A stretch of 64,000 nt of DNA from Euleptes europaea (Eukaryota > Chordata > Lepidosauria > Squamata > Sphaerodactylidae). The notes beneath the pieces are model-generated. The model was not told the DNA's origin, did no database searches, and saw only the letters and a list, made by a program, of their open reading frames with translations. Shown here one piece after another: positions 52,684-63,910 of this stretch. Position 1 is the stretch's first letter. Every line of letters starts with the position of its first letter. The stretch spans positions 5,083,970 through 5,147,969 of the forward strand of contig NC_079332.1 in assembly GCF_029931775.1 (NCBI RefSeq). Direction: 5' to 3'. Both the position numbers and the translations under genes were made by a program.

Positions 52684-53035
52684 GGAGCCAGCGTGGTGTA
52701 CTGGTTAAGAGCAGTGGTTTGGAGCGGTGGTGTCTTATCTGGAGAACCGGGTTTGATCTCCCCACTCCTCCACATGAGTGGCGGAGGCTAATCTGGGGAA
52801 CTGGATTTGTTTCCCCACTCCTACACATGAAGCCAACTGGGTGACCTTGGGCTAGTCACAGCTCTCTCAGCCCCACCTACCTCACAGGGTGTCTGCTGTG
52901 GGGAGGGGGAGGGAAGGCGATTGTAAGCCGGTTTGATTCTGCCTTAAGTGGTAGAGAAAGTTGGCATATAAAAACCAACTCTTCTTCTTCCTCCTCTTCC
53001 TCTTCCTCCTCCTCCTCTTCTTCTTTTTCTCTTTC
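52684..53035 (+). mobile_element. tRNA-derived SINE with long TTC/TCC tail
   Basis: Full-length plus copy; the tail from 52979 expands into CTT/CCT repeats. Confidence 0.95.
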
Positions 53036-53089
53036 TGTATATTTTCATCCCACCCAAGGAACTCAGGTGGGGAGAGAAGGCAGCATGTT

Positions 53090-53268
53090 ATAGCCCGATC
53101 TCGTCAGATCTTGCAAGCGAAGCAGGGTCGGTACTTGGATGGGGGACCCCCAAGGAAGGCTTCGCAGAGCAAGGCGATGGCCAGCTGCTTCTGCTTCTCA
53201 CTTGCCTTGAGAGTCCCTTGCTGGGATCTCCATATGTTGGTCGTGACTTAATGGCACTCACGTACATA
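53090..53268 (+). mobile_element. 5S rRNA-derived SINE
   Basis: 'cgatctcgtcagatcttgca' and 'tacttggatgggggaccccc', with a diverged BovB-like tail. Confidence 0.88.
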
Positions 53269-53855
53269 ACAGACGCGGTTTATCCTGCCCCGTGAAACCT
53301 TAAGCATCCAGGTGGGGGGAGGAATCCATCTCGAAGTAAGGTGGACTTTAGTCAACAGAAAAAACCGTGGGTTTGTGAAAGTTCTTCTGGAGAAACAAGG
53401 AGCTGACAGCCTGCATTAGCAGGGTCAGCAAGACCTTGGTAAACCAGTCCTCCTGGAGACACTGTGTTCTGTAAACAGGAAGACTGTTCTGCTTTCCAGA
53501 GACAAGAGAGTGCCATTAACATAAATCTCACCCTCAAGCAAAATCTCTATACATGGATATATGGTCTTTTACCTCGCCCCATTTCTTTCTGCGTTTCAAG
53601 GGGCTGTTAAAGGCGGAAGCATGGTCTACATTTTCCTCTTCCGGTCAGCTGGCAATCCTACCATTCCCGCTCTTTGGTGACTAATTGGACAATTTCGATA
53701 GTGTGTCCGAAACGCTGAAATCTTGGGGAGAAAAAAATCAGTGTTTTGGGGCGTAAGACATTATGACATTTAAAGTGCCAATTGACGGTGTTTGGGGGTA
53801 CGAAGGCATGTTCTTCTGGCCTGAAGGGAAACACATTTTGCAGAATGTTTTACAG
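53269..53855. other. Unique sequence, nothing recognised
   Basis: No repeat family or exon recognised. Confidence 0.3.
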
Positions 53856-54168
53856 GGCCCAGTGGGTTATAGATCAAATCAAGCCTGAACTGACCCTAGA
53901 AGCTAAAATGACTAAACTGAGGCTATCGTATTTTGGTCACATTATGAGAAGGCAAGAGTCACTGGAAAAGACAGTCATTTTAGGAAAAGTTGAAGGCAGC
54001 AGGAAAAGAGGAAGACCCAAAAAGAGATAGATTGACTCCATAAAGGAAGCCACGGCCCTCAATTTGCAAGATCTGAGCAAGGCTGTCAAAGATAGGACAT
54101 TTTGGAGGACATTGATTCATAGGGTTGCCATGAGTCGGAAGCGACTTGACAGCACTTAACACACACAC
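53856..54168 (+). mobile_element. RTE/BovB LINE 3' end
   Basis: Encodes QIKPELTLEAKMTKLRLSYF and GHIMRRQESLEKTVILGKVE, then GSRKRGRPKKR and a stop. Ends 'gacttgacagcacttaacac' plus CA. Confidence 0.95.
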
Positions 54169-54454
54169 AAGGAGTGGCTTGCTACCTCCTGCTGTACCCA
54201 ACACACACACCCTTGTTCATGTTGCCTAGATGTCTGATAGCCGAGACATTTCTTTTCCCTCCCCTGAATGTCTTGCGACTGAAAAAGTGTGCAAGTCTGC
54301 GGACAGATGTACCTGTGAACTGGAGCGGGTGTGGAGATTTTTTATCTGTGGTGCAAGCTCTGCTCCCCCCTCCACAATGCCCCACATTCGTTTCTCTACA
54401 TACAGTTTGCAAACCTCCTAAGATGAAAACAGACTTGCAAAGCCCGGTTCTCAG
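54169..54454. other. Unique sequence, nothing recognised
   Basis: No repeat family or exon recognised between the BovB end and the next SINE. Confidence 0.25.
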
Positions 54455-54662
54455 AGGGTGGGGCTGTGGCTCAGGGGTAAAACATTAGCGTTGCATGCGG
54501 AAGGTCCTTGGTTCAGTCCCTATCATCTCCAGTTTAAAAGCATCAGGTTGTTGGTGATGCGAAGAGACCCTGGAGAGCTGCTGCCTGCCAGAGTAGGCAG
54601 AATGGGCCTCAATAGCTTCCTGGTCTCACTCAGTATAAGGTATCTTCATATGTTCATGTTCA
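54455..54662 (+). mobile_element. tRNA-Ala-derived SINE, diverged
   Basis: 'gggctgtggctcaggggtaa' to 'ggtatcttcatatgttcatg'. The most diverged copy of this family here, so probably older. Confidence 0.88.
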
Positions 54663-54677
54663 GTATTTAAGATGTGG

Positions 54678-54830
54678 GCCGGCGTCGTGCAGTGGTTGGA
54701 ACATCAAGCTGAGATCTCAGCGATCCACGTTCAAACCCCCATGCTTGTTGTTAGGGTGACCTTGGGCCAGTCTAGCGTACTATGCAGGGTTGTTGTGACA
54801 GCATACTTGGGGGAGAGTGCCACGTATGTT
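54678..54830 (+). mobile_element. CORE-like SINE
   Basis: 'gtgcagtggttggaacatca', 'gttcaaacccccatgc' and 'gtgaccttgggccagtct'. Confidence 0.7.
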
Positions 54831-54937
54831 GCTCTGCGGTCCCAAAGGTAATGTCTCCTAAGGTCTTCTGGAACCACCCACGGTCACAGCTACGCTTTGG
54901 GAATAGCTGAGATAGCATGTAAGGCTCTTTCAAACTC

Positions 54938-55515
54938 TGTGTGTGTTAAGTGCTGTCAAGTAGTTTCAGACTCATGGCGACCCTATGAATCAATGTCCTC
55001 CAAAACGTCCTTTCGTTAACAGCCTTGCTCAGATCTTGCAAACTGAGGGCCGTGGCTTCCTTTACAGAGTCTCTTGTTGGGTCTTCCTCTTTTCCTGCTG
55101 CCTTCCACTTCTGCTAGCATGACTGTCTTTTCCAGCGACTCTTGTCTTCTCATAATGTCACCAAAACACAGCCTCAGTTTAGTCATTTTAGCTTCTAGGG
55201 AGAGTTCAGGTTTGATTTGATCTAGAACCCACTGATTTGTCTTTTTGGTGGTCCATGGTATCCGTAAAACTCTCCTCCAACACCGCATTTCAAAGGACTC
55301 TACTTTCTTCCTGTCAGCTTTCTTTCCTGTACAACTTTCACACCTGTACATAATGATGGGGAATACGATGGCGTGAATTAACTTGATTTTGGTCGCCAGG
55401 GAAACATCCTTACACTTAATAATCGTTTCTAGCTCCTTCATGGCTGCCCTTCTGAAGTATGATAGCCTCAGTTTTCCATTTTAGCATCTAGGGAGAGTTC
55501 AGTCTTGACTGATTG
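54938..55515 (-). mobile_element. RTE/BovB LINE 3' end, inverted
   Basis: Encodes on the minus strand KCKDVSLATKIKLIHAIVFP, CWRRVLRIPWTTKKTNQWVL and the RRQE / GSRKRGRP end. A small repeat of the KMTKLRL-coding part lies at 55447-55515, beyond the main copy. 5'-truncated and frame-broken. Confidence 0.95.
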
Positions 55516-55574
55516 CAGGAAATGATTCCTTTGAAAAATATAATGCTTTGCTTGTCATTGGGGTGACGTGATAT

Positions 55575-55770
55575 AAGCAGAGGCTAGATGGCCATCTGTC
55601 AGCTATGCTGATACTATGAACTTGGGCAGTTCATGAGAAGGGGGGCATCTTGGGCATCTTTTGGGCACTGGGTATGTGGGGGGAAGGTAGTTGTGAGTGT
55701 CCTGCATTGTGCAGGGGGATTGGACTAGATGACCCTGGTGGTCCCTTCCAACTCTATGATTCTATGATCT
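55575..55770 (+). mobile_element. CR1 LINE, 3' UTR
   Basis: 'taagcagaggctagatggcc' to 'caactctatgattctatga'. Confidence 0.93.
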
Positions 55771-56385
55771 CTGAGCATTCAAATATGACAGTAATTAAGC
55801 GATGTTGGGGCCATAAGGGGGCAACCAGCCTTATGTCTAGGGCTGTATCCTTATGAGGATGATTCCCCATTGTGCAGGGGCATTTGCCATGACAATAGAG
55901 TATCCACACACAGAGGTATTCCCCATATTTTACTCAGTCACCTACTCACCATGCTGCTGGTAGCTGGAATGTTGCTCTAGCATCATTCGAATGAGTAGTG
56001 CTTCTCTAAGCAACTCGGATTAGATTATCTCTGTATTTTCTGTTCTTTTTTTCCTTCTTTTTTTATTGATGAATTTTTATGGCACAGAAGTAAAAAAGGG
56101 AACTGGGGAAAGGAAAGAGGGAAGTGATTATATTTCAATATCCCAACTCGGTCAATGAGAACTTTACATATCTCAAAAACAAATTAATCTATTATACACC
56201 CAATCAAATAGTATACCTGATGATCATTACATAATCCTACACAAGTATTTACACTGGTGATATATGTTCTTTTGGTTTTTAGTTTCTGATTAAATCTAAT
56301 TGCTCTGTTAAATACAATTAATTAGTTTCAGACATCATGCATATTCATGCAAAAATAATCTCTGTATTCTCAACCTCAGTTCTAC
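55771..56385. other. AT-rich unique sequence
   Basis: No family recognised. 56040-56330 is AT-rich with 'tttttattgatgaatttttatgg', possibly the inverted tail of an unidentified LINE. Confidence 0.3.
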
Positions 56386-56387
56386 TG

Positions 56388-56600
56388 AGACCCAGTGTGC
56401 TGTAGTGCTAGAGGTTGAACGAGGCCTGGGGAGACCTGCTTTCAATCCCCCACTCTCTAGGACCAATTGCTTTCTCACTTAACCCACCTCACAGGGTTGT
56501 TGTGGGGATAAACTGGAGGAGGGGGAGGGAGAACCACGCGTTACATGTCCCTGAGCAACTTGAAGGAAGGGTGGGATTAAAAAAAAGGTAATAAATAGCT
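56388..56600 (+). mobile_element. CORE-like SINE
   Basis: 'gacccagtgtgctgtagtgc', 'cacctcacagggttgttgtg' and a tail ending 'aaaaaaggtaataaatagct'. Confidence 0.75.
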
Positions 56601-57465
56601 GTAAGCAGCTTTGGCTGAAAAGGTGGATTTAAAAAAAAATACAATAGTTGTAATGGAGACCATTGAGTGGTTTATAACAGCAGTCCCTGGGCATCAGGAG
56701 AGGGGGTACTGTGCACCTTCCTGCCCTCTAGCAGTGTCTGCCTGGGGCTTTGGAGAGCTGCTGCTAATTCAGACGAGACAGACTGATGGGCTGATCCAAA
56801 ATGGCAGCTCCGCTTCCTTGCATGAGGTTTGCTTCCAGCCGAAAGCAGGCTGCGGTTAACCAACAGTGACTTTTCATATGTGCCAGGGTGTGGGGGGGGA
56901 GAGGGGATCAGGTCCAGGTATTCATATGTCTTATGTGGGCAAACTCTCCCCCCCCCCCGTCTCTTTCTCGGGGCGCATGTGCATGCATGCTCTCTCAGAA
57001 CGGGGAGGAGAAATCAGGCTTGTGTCTTTTGCGATGCCACCAAAACCCAGCCCCGTGTCCCAGACAGATACTTAACAGGCCAATCAAGTAGCCTATTGTG
57101 TGAGGCTGATGAGCCGGATGGCATCATAACGCTTCGTGGGAGGCTCTTCAAATTACATCTTCATTCATATTTGAAAAGACAAATGATTACCGTCTACCGG
57201 CGATCTTCTTCCTGCCAGAGAGAGGCAGCTATAGAGTTGGGGGCTGCTTATCACAGCTCTTCAGCCCCCTGCTTTGTTTTTACTGTGGGGAGGAGACAAA
57301 CAACACATATTTTTCAATCTGTGGATCATTTGCCAATTAGTATGTGCTCTGCTGGCGCTGAGACAAGGCCCACCAAGATGAGGATCTCTAATCCCCCCTC
57401 ACATCAAATTTTGGCAAGTTGATAATGATAAGAAAGTATGTGTAGTGGTTAGAGCAGGGGAGATT
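56601..57465. other. Unique sequence, possible conserved element
   Basis: No repeat recognised. 57090-57300 ('ttcaaattacatcttcattc', 'gacaaatgattaccgtctac') looks like candidate conserved non-coding DNA; not testable here. Overlapping open frames at 56829-57422 lack protein features. Confidence 0.3.
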
Positions 57466-58022
57466 TTGTGTGTGTGTGTGTGTGTTAAGTGCCGTCAAGT
57501 CGCTTCCGACTCATGGCAATCAGTGTCCTCCAAAATGTCCTATCTTTGACAGCCTTGCGCAGGTCTTGCAAACTGAGGGTTGTGGCTTCCTTGATTGAGT
57601 CCATCCATCTCTTATTGGATCTTCCTCTTTTCCTGCTGCCCTCAACTTTTCCTAGCCTGACTGTCTTTTCCAGTAACTCTTGTCTTCTCATAATGTGACC
57701 AAAATACGATAGCTTCAATTTAGTCATTTTGGCTTTTAGGGTCAGTTCAGGGTTGATTTGATCTAGAACCCACTGATTTGTTTTTTTGGCGGTCCAGGGT
57801 ATCCGTAACACTCTCCTCCAACACCACATTTCAAAGGAATCTACTTTCTTCCTCTCTGCTTTCTTCAATGTCCAGCTTTCACACCCATACATAGTAATAG
57901 GGAATACAATGGCATGAATTAACCTAATCTTGGTGGCCAGTGACACATCCTTACATTTAAGGATCTTTTCTAGCGCCTTCATGACCGCCCTTCCCAGTCT
58001 CAACCTCCTTCTGATTTCTTGG
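57466..58022 (-). mobile_element. RTE/BovB LINE 3' end, longest copy
   Basis: Starts with GT repeats and the inverted 3' end 'gtcaagtcgcttccgactca'. The minus strand encodes ~170 open codons: MKALEKILKCKDVSLATKIR, YGCESWTLKKAERKKVDSFE, CWRRVLRIPWTAKKTNQWVL and the RRQE/GSRKRGR end. 5'-truncated; no endonuclease or RT core. Confidence 0.96.
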
Positions 58023-58653
58023 CTGCAGTCTCCCTTTTGGTTGATGATGGAGCCAAGGGGAGATCGACAGTGACCAAAATGGAATCACACACTCCAGTCG
58101 GCCTGAAAACTTGCTTTGAATGGGTGGGAAAATATATTCCCCTGTTTGTTATCTTGACGGCGAGGACGGCAGAGGAGGGAATCACAGTTTGCATGATGGG
58201 ATCTGGAGTGTATAATTCCGGCTTCGCTTGGGGCAGGGCGAAGGAATTTTCACCTCGTCCACCACCCTTGGCTGCCCTGATGCCAGCTGCTCTGATACAC
58301 TTTTTAAACACACAACTTTTTCTTAACCACCAATGGAGCCCAAGGCTCTCAAGACAGTGTGGAAGGGGAAAGCGCAGGCAAGCTACAAATATGCAACCGT
58401 CAGCAGAATTCGGCCCAATCAACATCGATCAATGCAACGAAACCAGAAAACAATGAAGAGCTGCGGCCGGCAGAAAACTGTCTAAAAATACAACACAACA
58501 GATGCAAATCAATATGATAACCAAAATATTGTAGAAACTTTGGCAGTGGATAAAAGCAGATCAGTCAGATCAGAGCAAAGTTGCGCAACCGAGTAAAACA
58601 GAGACAACCAGCAGCTCTCTTAAGAAGAGGGGTCCCTCCATTAAATTCCAGAT
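58023..58653. other. Unique sequence, nothing recognised
   Basis: Open frames on both strands (about 140 codons) show no recognisable protein. No repeat family recognised. Confidence 0.3.
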
Positions 58654-58885
58654 TGTTTATGTGCTTCATTTGTACCCGGCCTTTCTCCCCAGTGGGGACC
58701 CAAAGCAGCTCATGTTGTTCTCCTCTCCACCATTTTATCCTCACAGCTGCCCTGTGAGATAGGCTAGGTGAAGACAGGGCGACCAGCCCAAGTTCACCCA
58801 AGCAAGCTTTCATGGTAGAGCAGGGATTCGAACCTGGGTCTCCCAGATCCTACTCGGACAACCTAACCACTACACTGGCTCTCGA
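58654..58885 (-). mobile_element. CORE-like SINE, inverted, full length
   Basis: Inverted tail 'cggcctttctccccagtggg', core, and tRNA-like head ending 'accactacactggctctcg'. Confidence 0.88.
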
Positions 58886-59284
58886 TACTGCTGTTTTGAG
58901 CCAGTGCGTAAGGTTTAACAGAGAGGATAGTGTTAATTCGGTCCCCTTAAACCAAGATCTGATCTAGCATACCTGCTTTTACGTTCTCACTTCCCAGATC
59001 AGTTCAGGCTTTAAAGGTAAGCGCTAGCACTTTGGGCTTGGAAACGAATCGGTGGCCAAAAATGCTCTTTTGCCACTGGCGAGGATCCTCTTCCAGCCAG
59101 TTTTGTTGGCATCCTGCATCATGCGTCCGAACCACGTTCAGAGTCATCCCTGCACAAAGCACATCGCACCATCCAGCATGGGTGTAGTTAAAGCATGGAT
59201 AACCAATGGCCCCAATCTATTCTACCCGTTTTGTTTACACTGTTCCCCTCTTCATTTTGTCCTCACAACAAGGTGCGTGAGGGG
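58886..59284. other. Unique sequence, small SINE-like piece
   Basis: Nothing recognised except 'cattttgtcctcacaacaag' at about 59254, an inverted CORE-like scrap. Confidence 0.3.
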
Positions 59285-59700
59285 CCATGGGACTAGGGGA
59301 CTGGGCAGGTAGGTGACGAGAAAGACCTCTGCCTGAGACCCTGGAGAGCCATGGAGAGGCTCTGTGCTCAGTGGTTGAGCATCTGCTTAGCATGCAGAAG
59401 GTCCCTGGTTCAATCCCTGGCATCTCCAGTTAAAGGGACTAGGAAAGTAGGTGGTGTGACAGACCTCTGCTTGAGACCCTGGAGAGTCATGGAGAGGGGC
59501 TGTGGCTCACTGGTTGAGCATCTGCTTGGCATGCAGAAGGTCCCTGGTTCAGTCCCTGGCATCTCCAGTTAAAGGGACCAGGCAGGTAGGTGATGGGAAA
59601 GATCTCTGCCTGAGACACTGGAGAGCCGCTGCCAGTCTGAGCAGACAATACTGACTTTGATGGACCAAGGGTCTGATTCAGTAGAAGGCAGCTTCATGTG
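59285..59700 (+). mobile_element. Tandem array of tRNA-Ala-derived SINE units
   Basis: Three direct units: a partial body ending 59348, then a complete head plus half body, then a full-length SINE from about 59490. The shared point 'ctggagag' recurs at 59341, 59479 and 59618 (138-139 bp period). Two tRNA-like heads with intact-looking B boxes are present. Confidence 0.92.
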
Positions 59701-59701
59701 A

Positions 59702-59798
59702 TAGGCCCAAAGTCACCCAGCAAGCTTCAGGGCCAAGTGAGGACTTGAACCCAGGCTTCCCACGTCCCATGACACTCTAATCGCACCACACTGACTAA
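59702..59798 (-). mobile_element. CORE-like SINE fragment, inverted
   Basis: 'ggcccaaagtcacccagcaa' followed by an inverted head. Confidence 0.6.
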
Positions 59799-59910
59799 AC
59801 ATCTCTTTCCATTCTCCCTTGCTGCCTTTAGACTTGGAAGCCCTTTCCAGGATGCCTGCATGTGGCCATTTCTGTTTCTGTCTTCATTGCCTTCCTTTCC
59901 CCATGAATAG

Positions 59911-60036
59911 TAATAGAATCATAGAGTTGGAAGGTACCACTAGGGTCATCTAGTCCAACCCCCTGCACAATGCAGGAAACTCACAACTACCTCCCACACA
60001 CACACACACACAGTGCCCAGAAGATGGCCAAGATGC
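59911..60036 (-). mobile_element. CR1 LINE, 3' tip, inverted
   Basis: 'atagaatcatagagttggaa' with 'caaccccctgcacaatgcag' and a CA run. Confidence 0.92.
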
Positions 60037-60379
60037 CCCCCCCCTTCCATGCTCCATGTTAGCTGCTCTTGGCTTGGGTGATTTCCCATTCCCCCAAGGG
60101 AGTAAACGGAACACATATGATGGCAGGGACCCAAACACTTCCGCTAGTCTTTTTCTCGCCTCTGAAGCTGCTTGCTGTTATTATTATCACCAGGGAGAAC
60201 CTTCGGACCCAGCAATGAGACAATAGTTCCGTTGCCAAAAGGAAATGACCGGTAGGAAGCTTAAGATCAGAGGCGCCACTGGATGGAACCAATGGCCCGT
60301 CAGATTCATGCTCATCTTAACTGGTGATTCATGCTGGGAACACCTGCAGGTTAGATTGCCATCATATACTTTGACAGGA
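60037..60379. other. Unique sequence, nothing recognised
   Basis: No repeat family or exon recognised. Confidence 0.25.
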
Positions 60380-60693
60380 CTTAGCGTGGCGTCGTGGTTA
60401 AGAGCGGTGGTTTTGGAGCGGCAGACTCTAATCGGGAGAACTGGGTTTGATTCCCCTCTCCTCCACATGAGTGGCGGATGCTAATCTGGTGAACCGGGTT
60501 GGTTTCCCCACTCCCACACGTGAAGCCAGCTGGGTGACCTTGGACAAGTCACAGTTCTCTTTGAGCTCTCTCAGCCCTACCTCCCTCCCAAGGTGTCTGT
60601 TGTGGAGAGGAGAAGGGAAGGTGATGGTAAGCCGGTTTAATACTTCCTTAAGTGGTAGAGAAAGTCGGCATATAAAAAACCAACTCTTCTTCT
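60380..60693 (+). mobile_element. tRNA-derived SINE with TTC tail
   Basis: Full-length plus copy, ending 'aaaaccaactcttcttctg'. Confidence 0.94.
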
Positions 60694-60732
60694 GTTGTTG
60701 TCCCTCTGTAATAACTGGTTGGTCACTGTGTA

Positions 60733-60918
60733 GGAGGGGTTTGTGGGTCAGTGGCAGAGCATCTGCTCGGCGTGCAGAAGGTCCCAGGTTCAACCCCCAG
60801 CTTCTCCAGTTAAAGAATCTGTTAATCTGTTTAATCTCCAGTTCAAGAATCCAGTTAAAGAAGCTGTGAGTAGACAATAACGGCTTTGACGGACCAAGGG
60901 TCTGATTCGGTATAAGGC
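60733..60918 (+). mobile_element. tRNA-Ala-derived SINE with altered middle
   Basis: Head intact ('gtcagtggcagagcatctgc'). The body between 60808 and 60870 is replaced by repeats of 'ccagttaaagaa', which looks like replication slippage. Confidence 0.85.
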
Positions 60919-60921
60919 TTG

Positions 60922-61045
60922 TGTGAGACTTCTTGTTTGGGGGCTTCCTAGAGGCACCTGGTTGGCCACTGTGTGAACAGACTGCTGGACTTGATGGGCC
61001 TGGGTCTGATCCAGCAGGGCCTTTCTTAAGTTCTTATGGTGTAGA
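60922..61045 (+). mobile_element. CR1-like LINE (second family), 3' tip
   Basis: 'gcttcctagaggcacctggt' to 'ctttcttaagttcttatgg'. Confidence 0.88.
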
Positions 61046-61099
61046 TGGACTACTGGTCTGGCCCAGTAGGGCTCTTCTCATGACCGCCTTTGAAATCCG

Positions 61100-61260
61100 A
61101 CTGGAAACTTCAGCTGGTCTGAAACGCAGTAGCTAGGTTGCCCTCACGGGTAGGGTACGGGGATCGCGTCGCCCCCGTGTTGCGCCATGTCCGGGCTCAG
61201 ATCGAAACGCCGGTCCTTAACTTTCAAGGTCTTAAATGGCTCGTAGCTGGGGCACTTAAC
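61100..61260 (+). mobile_element. Probable LINE fragment (L2/R4-like)
   Basis: 'gtccgggctcagatcgaaac' and 'aaggtcttaaatggctcgta' resemble a squamate LINE segment encoding the end of the reverse transcriptase ORF. Short and diverged. Confidence 0.4.
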
Positions 61261-62205
61261 ACCGGGAGATTTCAGTTCCCAGCAGCCACGGGGCGGCATG
61301 CAGCATTCAGGAAGAATAAGCAGAGAGTCAATGGAGCTACCACTACGGTGTCGTTACAGATTTTGAGGGCCTCTGAGCTCAAGCTGTGAGCAGAAACCTT
61401 TCCAAATTACACAGAATGACCACGTCCCCCTTTTTGTGGAGTGCATGTATTCTCTTTTTGATAGAGAGGTACACACACTTGAGGAAATCTGTCCCCCCCC
61501 ACCCCGCTGCTGCTCCATCTAACATCCTCTCCACACTACCTCTCTTCCCCTTTCCCCAGAGGTCTGGATTCATGACCCACGCTGAGATCCATTATCTGAT
61601 TTCTATAGCCGGCTCGCTCAGACGGGGACGAAAGCTATTCCAGGAAGGGGAGGGGAGGAAAGAACGGACAGTGCGTGGAAACTAGTTTTCTCTTTCTTTC
61701 CTTTGATGATCGCGGTATTCTCTTTGTTCAATTCAAAGTGAGACGGGCTCTCTGGTGAATTGATTCTGCAGCGAAGAAAAAAGACGCTGGGGTATGTTGA
61801 TTTTGGCCTTCTGGACTCTGAGTTCAGATTCTGTTGGCTAAAATGGAATGGCAGGAAGAGATCACATCTGATACTTTTCAAAATCTGCCCCCCATGCTTG
61901 CTATACTTTCCAAGCATAATGCCAGCAGTACAGGTTAAGTCCCTCCAGTAATTTGCTGCTTACGCTTTATTATTTATGACATATTTTAATGTTGCCCTGC
62001 TTCCATGTTTTCCCCCTCCTCCAGTTTACCTTCACAACAAGCCTGTGAGGTAGGCAGGCTCAGAGAGAAGGACTAGCCTAAGTTCACAAGCTGAGCAGTC
62101 TTAAGCAGAGTTATATATACCCTTCTAGGCCCTTGAAGGCAAGGAAGGAAGTAACTCTGCTTTGGGTAGCCCTGCCAACATCCTTCATGGCAAATGAGGA
62201 AGATG
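61261..62205. other. Unique sequence; small SINE piece
   Basis: Mostly unassigned. 62020-62100 ('ttaccttcacaacaagcctg', 'gtgaggtaggcaggctcag') is an inverted CORE-like fragment. No exon recognised. Confidence 0.3.
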
Positions 62206-62207
<2 letters not shown>

Positions 62208-62278
<71 letters not shown>

Positions 62279-62560
62279 GAAGAGTTGGTTTTTACACGCC
62301 GACTTTCTCTCCCACTTAAGGAAGAATAAAATTGGTTTTCAATCACCTTCCCTTCCCCTCCCCACAACAGACACCCTGTGAGGTAGGTGGGGCTGAGAGA
62401 TCTGTGACTAGCCCAAGGTCACCCAGCTGGCTTCATGTGGAGGAGTGGGGAAACCAACCCAGTTCACCAGATTAGCCTCCGCCACTCCTGTGGAGGAGTG
62501 GGGAATCAAACCCGATTCTCCAGATCAGAGTCCACCGCTCTTAACCACTACACCACCAGA
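62208..62560 (-). mobile_element. tRNA-derived SINE, inverted, with (GA)n tail
   Basis: A pure GA run of about 33 units (62210-62275) replaces the usual GAA tail, then 'gttggtttttacacgcc' and the full body; head near 62558. Confidence 0.93.
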
Positions 62561-62812
62561 ACCGGGGACTCCTGGGGCTTAGTCTAATGAATCAGAAAGG
62601 GGGGGCAGGATCCAACCACACCAAAGAATTTTAAAGTGTCATTGTTCAGCAGAGGAGAACAAAACTCACATTAAATTTCTTTAGCCGCAGTCATTGGGGT
62701 GGCATAGATTTACAGCCTGCAACAATATCTTCTGTAGAAATCGATGGGATTTATCTCGCTTATCTTTGGAGGACTTCCTTCTTTTTTTAAACTTAAGGAG
62801 AAGGGCTTAGGG
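62561..62812. other. Unique sequence, nothing recognised
   Basis: No repeat family or exon recognised. Confidence 0.25.
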
Positions 62813-63035
62813 AAAGGCTGTGGCTCAGTGGCAGAGCCTCTGCTTGGCATGCAGAAAGTCCCGGGTTCAATCCCCGGCATCTCCAGTTAAAGGGACTAGG
62901 CAAGCAGGTGATGTGAAAGACCTCTGTCTGAGACCCTGGAGAGCAGCTGCCGGTCTGAGTAGACAATACCGACTGCAATGGACCAAGGGTCTGGTTCAGT
63001 AGAAGGCAGCTTCATGCGTTCATGTGTGTTCAAGG
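62813..63035 (+). mobile_element. tRNA-Ala-derived SINE, well preserved
   Basis: Full length; the head 'ggctgtggctcagtggcaga' and B box 'gggttcaatccccggcatct' are near consensus, so a young copy. Confidence 0.95.
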
Positions 63036-63600
63036 AGTTAGAAGGGAGAAACCTGTAGACAGAGTCCTGTCCGTCTTCTCCCTAAGAAGATAAATAACTG
63101 AAACAGTCCTGGGGCAGTTTATGCGCATGGAAGTGGCGCTCTGTGCTTTGCATGGCACCTTTATATTAATGTGCGTGCATTAAAGGCATGATGCGCCCCT
63201 TCCCCTCTCAGAGACTGAATCTTTAGAGTCCCAGAGGAAGGAGACCGACAATTCTAGCAACAGAGGTGGGTTGTTGTTTTTTTAACAAAGGCAAAAGGGG
63301 AAAGCAAATAGGGACAGTGATTTTTATTTGGGGAGGGATTGCGGGCCGGAAGACAGGGGCTGTCCCGGGTGAAGAGGGACAGTTGGAGCATATTATGTGG
63401 TTACGATTCAGAGATAACAATGTGGATCAGTAGAGCTTCAAGGCAGAAACGGCGAAGTCCAAGAAGTGAGCCTCCTTGCCAGTCCTTAATATGAGTATTT
63501 ATAAATATCAGGAAGATAAGGTTTTCCAGGTGAATGGAATGAATCTGGTAGGAAGGGGCTGCTTTGTATCATCAGATTAGTGAAGCTACACAGATATTCC
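63036..63600. other. Unique sequence, nothing recognised
   Basis: No repeat family or exon recognised. Confidence 0.25.
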
Positions 63601-63603
63601 TTG

Positions 63604-63686
63604 GAGGTTGCCCATCCATATACTAACCAGGGCCGACCCTGCTTAGCTTCTGAGATCTGACGAGATCAGATAGCCTGGGCCAACCA
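63604..63686 (-). mobile_element. 5S rRNA-derived SINE, head only, inverted
   Basis: 'ccatccatatactaaccagg' and 'gcttagcttctgagatctga'; the BovB-like tail is missing. Confidence 0.85.
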
Positions 63687-63689
63687 GGT

Positions 63690-63910
63690 CAGGAGCCGTA
63701 GCTCAGTGGAAGAGCATCTGCTTGGCATGCAGAAGGTCCCAGGTTCAATCCCCGGCATCTCCAGTTAAAGGGACTAGGCAAGTAGGTGATGGGAAAGACC
63801 CCTGCCTAAGACCCTGGAGAGCCGCTGCTGGTCTGAGCAGACAATACTGACTTTGATGGACCGAGGGCTTGATTCAGTATAAGGCAGCTTCATGTGTTCA
63901 TGTGTGTTCC
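63690..63910 (+). mobile_element. tRNA-Ala-derived SINE, well preserved
   Basis: Head 'gccgtagctcagtggaagag', B box 'ggttcaatccccggcatctc', body to 'gcagcttcatgtgttcatg'. Very close to the copy at 62813. Confidence 0.95.

Noticed and set aside
57485-58003. Intact BovB LINE
   Set aside because: Only the last ~170 codons are present, with no endonuclease or reverse transcriptase core; a 5'-truncated copy.
62813-62890. tRNA-Ala genes
   Set aside because: Heads such as those at 62813 and 63690 resemble tRNA-Ala, but the acceptor stems do not pair properly and each continues into the same SINE body.
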